Below are positions 9,201 to 13,286 of a stretch of DNA of 13,286 bases, piece after piece. Source of the stretch: an uncultured Zoogloea sp. (GTDB taxonomy: Bacteria > Pseudomonadota > Gammaproteobacteria > Burkholderiales > Rhodocyclaceae); assembly GCA_937967645.1 (NCBI GenBank), contig CALBTT010000187.1:1-13286 (forward strand). The letters run 5' to 3'. Within the stretch, counting starts at the first letter, position 1, and each line of letters begins with the position of its first letter. A program made the position numbers and the translations under genes. The notes below the pieces were generated by a model that was given only the letters and a program-made list of their open reading frames with translations, was not told the origin of the DNA and ran no database searches.

Positions 9201-10347
9201 GCCTGCGGCGGCGGCTCTGCATGGACAGGGCCACCAGGGAGATGCTCATGGCCAGGAACATGGCGGCCACCCCGATGAGCTGGTAGCGGTAGTGATCCCA
9301 CAGCTTGGGCGGCCGGTTGATGAAGGTGCTGTCGGGGGGCAGGCGGTCGGTGTCGATATGCCAGCGTTCGATCTGGTTCCAGTCGTACATCGGATAGCTG
9401 GCGGACTCGATGTAGGTCAGGGGCGAGTCCAGCACCACATTGCCCTTCAGGTAGTTCATCACCAGCCGCCCGACCTGCTGCTGGCCGAAGGCCTCGGTGT
9501 CGAAGAGCACACCACCGACGATGCCCCTGCCCAGGAAGCCTACCGAGGCGCTGAAGACCGGCACCTTCGCCGCCTTCACGACCTCGTCGACCACCTCCAC
9601 CGACACGAAGGACTTGCCCTTGATATCGCCGAAATAACCGTAGCAGAAGATCACCGTATCACTGCCCGCCTGGGCGACCCGGGCCAGCATGGCGTCGTGG
9701 TCGAGCTGATCGGTGTATTCAAAGACGACCTTGCCGCTCCAGGGCTCGGCCGCCGCGCGCACGTCATTCACGTAAGGCAGGTCGCTGGCGCTCGCGCCGG
9801 CGACGACGAGTACCCGACGGATGCCGGGCATGGCCTCCAGCAGGCTCTGGACACCCCGCTTGTAATCGGCCCGTACCGGCATCTGGATGATCTTGCGCGG
9901 ACTGAACGGGGCAGGATTGATGCGGTCGCGCGCGGTGCTGAGGATGGTCGCACCGGGAAACAGGTCCCGCCCCTCCCGGGTCATGAAGTCCAGCGCCGGC
10001 TTGCCTTCCACCACGATGATGCGGACTTCCTTGCCGTCCAGCTTGCGCTGCAGCAGTTGCGCCATGGAGCGCCGGTCTTCCGGCTCCGGGTGACGCACCA
10101 GATCCAGGTACTCGATGTACACGTCGCTGGCACTCAGGCCCTGCTCACGTACCGCATTGAGGATGCCCACCGAGATGCTGTCCACCAGGAAGCCCCGGTG
10201 CTGGGAGTGCAGGACCAGGAGCTTTCCGGCCTGCAGGCCCCCCGCCTGCACCGGAAGCACCATCAGCAGCAGCAGGAAAAGCAGCGAGCAGACGAGGCGG
10301 TGCCAAACGCTCGAGCCGCGCCCTGCCCCCAACTTCGCCTCGTTCAT
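6244..10347 (-). CDS. Hybrid sensor histidine kinase (ABC-sub-bind, PAS, GAF, HK, two REC, HPt)
   Basis: This is a 1367-residue phosphorelay kinase. It has a signal-like hydrophobic segment at 16-36, a periplasmic ABC-substrate-binding-like domain at about 42-315, a membrane segment at about 354-376, PAS at about 390-512, a GAF-like region at about 520-665 and a coiled coil at about 670-715. The kinase core has H723 in MSHEIRTPMN, the N-box NLCGNAVKF (836-844), DSGIGM (877-882) and KYGGTGLGLAIS (904-915). REC1 (about 960-1080) has N1015 where the phospho-acceptor aspartate should be. REC2 (about 1110-1230) is intact, with D1117, D1161 and K1213. The HPt domain (about 1255-1360) has H1310 in AHTLKSEA. 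ATG at 10347 is chosen because GAGGGG lies 6 bases upstream and a signal-like segment follows; an in-frame ATG at 10497 lacks this support. The ligand and the final response regulator are unknown. Confidence 0.93.
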   Translation of the reverse strand: MNEAKLGAGRGSSVWHRLVCSLLFLLLLMVLPVQAGGLQAGKLLVLHSQHRGFLVDSISVGILNAVREQGLSASDVYIEYLDLVRHPEPEDRRSMAQLLQRKLDGKEVRIIVVEGKPALDFMTREGRDLFPGATILSTARDRINPAPFSPRKIIQMPVRADYKRGVQSLLEAMPGIRRVLVVAGASASDLPYVNDVRAAAEPWSGKVVFEYTDQLDHDAMLARVAQAGSDTVIFCYGYFGDIKGKSFVSVEVVDEVVKAAKVPVFSASVGFLGRGIVGGVLFDTEAFGQQQVGRLVMNYLKGNVVLDSPLTYIESASYPMYDWNQIERWHIDTDRLPPDSTFINRPPKLWDHYRYQLIGVAAMFLAMSISLVALSMQSRRRRLAELAASESEERFRILIEAAPEAIFVYDVDLRRVVTANARAASLFGCSLDTFLEGGPERFYRAEQPDGRDIRESMTEHDNRALAGEEPVFERVIVRANDGQEVCCEVRLTRLPYRNKRLLRATCTDVTERKAIESALYFVASHGAGAEHRADFVADLLAFLCVQLKADYAILARLIGDGQAETLGFQANGKLAPNFIFDVRGSACEYMAQSRNIALFEHSVRSRFPDSFFLQKGECESYAGASLWDSQGMVIGFLAVASRRPQQYPAWANALMQIVAMRAAQELEALYNEEEALRQQGALENQVQVRTAELARANDALAQARDVAEAATRAKSEFLANMSHEIRTPMNAILGMTDLALRTDLDAKQADYLRKTRMAAESLLGLINDILDFSKIEAGKLDMERREFRLNDVLDKMASIIGLRAQEKGLEMVIDLAPDLPQSLIGDPLRLHQILVNLCGNAVKFTREGEIVLVVTQLPSPAADADGDDIVLHFSVRDSGIGMSEDQLLRLFQPFSQVDSSHARKYGGTGLGLAISRQLVDMMGGEIGVTSELGRGSDFHFTARFGRGQDGDMILPALPPRRVLVVDGSAHGRQALVHLLARLAQPRDAAASIAEAVDAATRAEADGRPYGLVLLNWRLPDGDGAEAARQITCSTDAAPALVLVGPVGQESIETAVRERLLIDALAKPVMPAALQSLLVSLSSEGGLDKTTGSLAVHDDGLAALCARLRGAHVLLVEDNEVNQLVAEGLLTSVAGVRVTIASNGHDALRALREGHFDAVLMDIQMPEMDGYEATARIRAEACWQSLPIIAMTAHAMVQNRDRCLAAGMNGFVSKPFELRELCETLARWIDPSAGSVADRPAWSEPAPAGLAPDPAGVVVLDRVVGLRNVSQRTELYGKLLDVFIDANADLPACLRKARAQSDTQTASRIAHTLKSEAATIGAMTLARLAEELERDIDAGNALDEQVDRLEFALDAVIEEIRANRVQPP

Positions 10348-10449
10348 GGAATTCCCCTCGAAACGAACGCGAACGCTCGGCATACGCTCCGTGCATTCGC
10401 CAGGCACGCCGCCCGGGCCGCCTGTCAGCCCCCTGCAACGCACGTCCGC

Positions 10450-10464
10450 CTGCTGAGTCAGCAG
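10450..10464. repeat. Perfect 15 bp palindrome upstream of the large kinase gene
   Basis: CTGCTGA, a central G, then TCAGCAG form a perfect odd-length inverted repeat about 100 bp upstream of the kinase ATG, inside the 188 bp gap between the two kinase genes. A one-base centre cannot form a good hairpin, so it is more like a dimeric protein-binding site than a terminator. I cannot assign a binding protein. Confidence 0.35.
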
Positions 10465-10535
10465 CATAACCCAAAACGGGATTGGTGCATCCAGCACGCC
10501 TCGGCGGGACGCGTGGCGGGCGGACCGCCTTCAGT

Positions 10536-12725
10536 TCATTGCAGCCACTTGAGCACCATCCCGTAGAGGTTCTCGGGAATGACCGGCTTGGCAATATGTG
10601 CGCGCATGCCGGCAGCGAGGCAGCGCTCCCGGTCTTCGACGAAGGCATTGGCCGTCATGGCGAGGATGGGTGTCTGCGGGTTGCGGTCACCGGCGCAGAT
10701 CGCCTGCGTCGCTTCAAGACCATTCATGACGGGCATCTGCATGTCCATCAGGATCAGCGCGTAATCGTTGGCGGCGGCGAGGCGCACGGCCTGCTCGCCG
10801 TCGTCGGCGATGTCCACCTGCAGCCCGACGTCCTCCAGCATGACCCGCGCCACCTCCTGGTTGATCGGCTCATCCTCGGCCACCAGCACACGCTTCCCGG
10901 CATGGCGGCTGAGAATCAACTCGGCCAGCGCGTCGGCATCGCTGCCCTCCTCCGTGGGGGCCGGCTCGCTGGACAGGGGCAGGGTGATCTCGAACCAGAA
11001 CAGGCTGCCGCGGCCGGGGCTGCTGTCCACGCCGATGCGCCCGCCCATCAGGGCGACCAGGCGCTTGCTGATCGCCAGGCCGAGGCCGGTGCCCCCGTAC
11101 TTGCGGGTCATCGAGTTGTCGGCCTGCTCGAAGGCGGAAAACAGGCGGGCCTGGTCGTCCACGCCAATGCCGATGCCGCTGTCTGCGACTTCGAAGCGGA
11201 GCGTGGCGTCCCGATCGCTTTGGGCCAGCGCCAGCACCCTTAGGGTGACGCCCCCCTGCTCGGTGAACTTGACCGAATTGCTCGCCAGGTTGAGGAGGAT
11301 CTGGCGCAGCCGCAGGGCGTCACCCTGGAGATAGCACCCGGCCAGGTCGGCGGGCACCTCGAAGTGGAGCGTCAGCCCTTTCTCGCGGGCCTTGAGGCCG
11401 ACGATGCTCGAGACGCTGTCGAGGATGCCCTGGAGCTGGAAGTCGCTGCGCTCGAGCACCAGCTGATCGGCCTCGATCTTGGAGATGTCGAGAATATCGT
11501 TGATCACCGACAGCAGGTGGTCGGCGGCGAGATTGGCCTTGTCCAGCTGATCCCTCCCCTGGGGGTCGGCCATCCGGACCCGCGCCAGGCGGATCATCCC
11601 GACGATGCCGCTGAGCGGCGTGCGCAGTTCGTGGCTCATGTTGGCCAGGAAGGTGCTCTTGGCCCGGCTGGCCGCTTCGGCGGCCTTCTTGGCGGCCTCC
11701 AGCTGGGCAGTGCGCTGGCCCACCTGCTCCTCCAGATGGAACTGGTATTTCCTGAGCTCGTCCGAGGCCTGGATCCAGCGGGAGATGCTGCGAAACACCT
11801 GGATGCCGGCCGCCAGGGCGATCACGGTGAGGAACAGGGGCAGACCGAGCTGGGAGCGCCAGCGCTGGATCGCGCCATCGACCGGCGTGGACACGAACAC
11901 CGTCAACGGATAGTGCTCGAGCCGGCGGAAGGCGAACAAGGCCTCCTTGCCGGTGACGCTGTTATGGCCGCTCAGCGTTCCCCTGGGTGGGAAGCCGTGA
12001 TCACGCAGATACGCAACCAGCGCGCCATCCCGCGGCGTGCCGTAGGTCTTGTTCAGGTCCCCGCTGGGCGGCACCGGGTAACGGCTGACCAGGAAGGCAT
12101 CGTCGCGCAGCAGGCCCAGCGCCGACCCCGGCGGCAGACCCAGGTTGTGCCAGAAGGACTGCTGCCGGGACAGGGGCAGCGTGGCATTCATGACGTACTT
12201 CAGGTGGCCGTCCGCGTCCCGGATGCCGAGGCGCAGCGGCATGATCCAGTCCTTGATGACGCGGCCTTCGGCCGGGCGGCCCACGTTGAGGCGGTCCTGC
12301 ACGGCGATCTCTTCGAACGCCACCTGACGGCCGGGCACGTCCCGCGTGTTGGGGATCTCCCCGGGCCTGTCGGTCCGGTCGGTGGCAAAGACCCCGCCCT
12401 CGGCATGGGACAGGGTCACGAAGAGGTACTCGGGGTCGGAGTCCTTGAAGGCCTTGAGGAGGGGACTGATGCGACCGGGCTGGATGTCACCGGGCGTGAG
12501 CCGGCGTCCGAAAGCCCGCATCCGGCTCTCGTGGCCGGAGAAATAATTGTCCAGGGAGTTGCCGGTGATCTCGGCAATGGTCGCCAGATGACTCAGCTCG
12601 TAGTCACGGGCCTCGTGCCACGAGCGCCAGAGCCAGGCAGCCACGACCAGGAAGAACAGGGCACTGCCCAGCAGGAAGCCCCGTCGCAGCCGGCGAAGCA
12701 TCAGCGCTGCATTTTTGTGGGCCAT
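10536..12725 (-). CDS. Hybrid sensor histidine kinase with CACHE-like sensor and one receiver
   Basis: This is a 729-residue membrane kinase with a first membrane segment at about 14-34, a periplasmic sensor at about 38-288 resembling double-CACHE domains (PEYLFVTLSHAEGGVFATDR, 98-117), a second membrane segment at about 292-312 and a coiled coil at about 325-357. The kinase core has H365 in MSHELRTPLSG, NLASNSVKFT (479-488), DSGIGI (515-520) and KYGGTGLGLAIS (542-553). A C-terminal receiver (about 611-729) is intact: acidic pair E617-D618, phospho-acceptor D661 in LILMDMQMPVMNG, and K713. There is no HPt, so phosphate must pass to an HPt on another protein. The neighbouring downstream kinase carries one. 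Only a weak GC-rich ribosome binding site precedes the ATG. The 89 bp to folB holds no convincing promoter. Confidence 0.93.
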   Translation of the reverse strand: MAHKNAALMLRRLRRGFLLGSALFFLVVAAWLWRSWHEARDYELSHLATIAEITGNSLDNYFSGHESRMRAFGRRLTPGDIQPGRISPLLKAFKDSDPEYLFVTLSHAEGGVFATDRTDRPGEIPNTRDVPGRQVAFEEIAVQDRLNVGRPAEGRVIKDWIMPLRLGIRDADGHLKYVMNATLPLSRQQSFWHNLGLPPGSALGLLRDDAFLVSRYPVPPSGDLNKTYGTPRDGALVAYLRDHGFPPRGTLSGHNSVTGKEALFAFRRLEHYPLTVFVSTPVDGAIQRWRSQLGLPLFLTVIALAAGIQVFRSISRWIQASDELRKYQFHLEEQVGQRTAQLEAAKKAAEAASRAKSTFLANMSHELRTPLSGIVGMIRLARVRMADPQGRDQLDKANLAADHLLSVINDILDISKIEADQLVLERSDFQLQGILDSVSSIVGLKAREKGLTLHFEVPADLAGCYLQGDALRLRQILLNLASNSVKFTEQGGVTLRVLALAQSDRDATLRFEVADSGIGIGVDDQARLFSAFEQADNSMTRKYGGTGLGLAISKRLVALMGGRIGVDSSPGRGSLFWFEITLPLSSEPAPTEEGSDADALAELILSRHAGKRVLVAEDEPINQEVARVMLEDVGLQVDIADDGEQAVRLAAANDYALILMDMQMPVMNGLEATQAICAGDRNPQTPILAMTANAFVEDRERCLAAGMRAHIAKPVIPENLYGMVLKWLQ

Positions 12726-12814
12726 CGCCGCCGTGATCCGCCGTCAGAAAGGGGGGAATGGTAGTCCCGGGGCTGCAAAGAATCCAGCTGAGTCCCCTCC
12801 CCTGTCGCTCCCCC

Positions 12815-13204
12815 CTACAGCGCGACGGCCTTGACCGCCTCCCGCTTCCACTCCGCCGCCCGCGTCACCGAGACCCGGCGGGCCTTGGGTACGGCCAGCG
12901 GTTTGGCCAGGGTGATCTCGGCGCGCTTGACCGGGAAGCGCTCGCCGAGCAGATCGAGCATGGCCTGGCTCAGATGTTCGAGGAGGTTGAAATGGCGCCC
13001 GGCAAGCAGCGCCTCCAGGGCCTCGACGACCTGGTCGTAGTCCACCGTGTGGCGGATGTCGTCGCTGCGGGCGGCCAGGGTGCCATCGATGGCCAGGCGC
13101 AGGTCGATCTCGAGGGGTTGCGGTGCGGCGATCTCGTGGGCGTAGATGCCGATTGAGGCCTGCAGACACAGGCCATCCAGGCGAATGAGGCAGTCGTGGT
13201 CCAT
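12815..13204 (-). CDS. folB: Dihydroneopterin aldolase
   Basis: This is a 129-residue enzyme of folate synthesis that splits 7,8-dihydroneopterin into 6-hydroxymethyl-dihydropterin and glycolaldehyde. Family signatures are present: LQASIGIYAHE (14-24) with conserved E24, SDDIRHTVDYDQVVEAL (47-63) with Y56, FNLLEHLSQ (72-80) with E76, and the catalytic lysine K101 in ITLAKPLAVPKARRVSV (97-113). Length is typical. I chose ATG at 13204 because GAGGG (13217-13213) lies 8 bases upstream; an ATG at 13246 would lie inside the preceding gene and add 14 residues foreign to the family. That ribosome binding site overlaps the stop codon of the upstream gene, suggesting coupled translation. Confidence 0.95.
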   Translation of the reverse strand: MDHDCLIRLDGLCLQASIGIYAHEIAAPQPLEIDLRLAIDGTLAARSDDIRHTVDYDQVVEALEALLAGRHFNLLEHLSQAMLDLLGERFPVKRAEITLAKPLAVPKARRVSVTRAAEWKREAVKAVAL

Positions 13205-13215
13205 GGTCGGTACCC

Positions 13216-13286
13216 TCAGTGTCCTTTGAGGAGCGGGGCTTCCCACTCCTGGTAGTCGTCGGTCTGGCGCATGCGCAGGGCCCGTT
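13216..13286 (-). CDS. C-terminal end of an unidentified gene upstream of folB
   Basis: A minus-strand frame enters from the window edge and ends at TGA (13218-13216), giving the last 22 residues, RALRMRQTDDYQEWE then APLLKGH. The stop lies 11 bp before the folB ATG and overlaps its ribosome binding site, the spacing of an operon. The tail is too short to name; I do not recognise it. Confidence 0.6.
   Translation of the reverse strand, partial: RALRMRQTDDYQEWEAPLLKGH

Noticed and set aside
10519..10529. GGCGGACCGCC palindrome after the shorter kinase gene
   Set aside because: It is a short, GC-only, one-base-centre palindrome without a T-run, easily due to base composition.
9292..10566. Plus-strand open frame of 424 codons
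   Set aside because: It is antisense to the sensor part of the large kinase; its composition is typical of a GC-rich shadow frame.
11364..12764. Plus-strand open frame of 466 codons
   Set aside because: It is antisense to the shorter hybrid kinase, which has complete kinase motifs on the minus strand.

Overview
This is a GC-rich, gene-dense piece of a bacterial chromosome carrying ordinary housekeeping and signalling genes. The gene content (folB operon, class I nitronate monooxygenase, GGDEF protein, large hybrid kinases, bacterial URC-type pyrimidine genes) and base composition suggest a proteobacterium, probably a betaproteobacterium of Rhodocyclales type; that placement is inference. The first 50 bases are not genomic: they are an Illumina i7 adapter with an 8-base index. 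The left end is therefore an assembly or library artefact that cuts the first gene.

Layout. (1) 51-1566, minus strand: the N-terminal part of a URC4/DUF1688 protein, overlapped by 4 bases by the end of a long GTP-cyclohydrolase-II-like URC1 protein. Together these mark the URC route of uracil breakdown. Just upstream of URC1 are a near-perfect RutR-type operator (1584-1599) and, ahead of it, a candidate sigma-54 promoter (1609-1624). (2) 1794-2450, plus: a YedJ-like HD phosphohydrolase, ending 5 bp from (3) 2456-4048, minus: a membrane-bound diguanylate cyclase with a CACHE-like sensor and no I-site. (4) 4170-5222, plus: class I nitronate monooxygenase, divergent from the cyclase across a 121 bp promoter region. 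(5) 5367-6146, plus: an NYN (PIN-like) nuclease-fold protein with a C-terminal OST-HTH/LOTUS-like domain and altered metal-site motifs. (6) 6244-10347 and 10536-12725, minus: two adjacent hybrid sensor histidine kinases. The upstream one has a CACHE-like sensor and one receiver. The downstream one has an ABC-substrate-binding-like sensor, PAS, GAF, kinase core, a degenerate receiver, a good receiver and an HPt domain. (7) 12815-13204, minus: folB, preceded closely by the tail of an unidentified gene.

The most coherent story is at the left end: pyrimidine-catabolic genes under what looks like combined nitrogen (sigma-54) and uracil (RutR-like) control, the same two inputs used by the unrelated E. 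coli rut operon. The kinase pair is the second point of interest: only one carries an HPt, neither has an output-domain response regulator in the window, and one receiver has lost its phospho-acceptor. No tRNA, rRNA, CRISPR array or insertion sequence was seen, and no intergenic stretch exceeds 300 bases.
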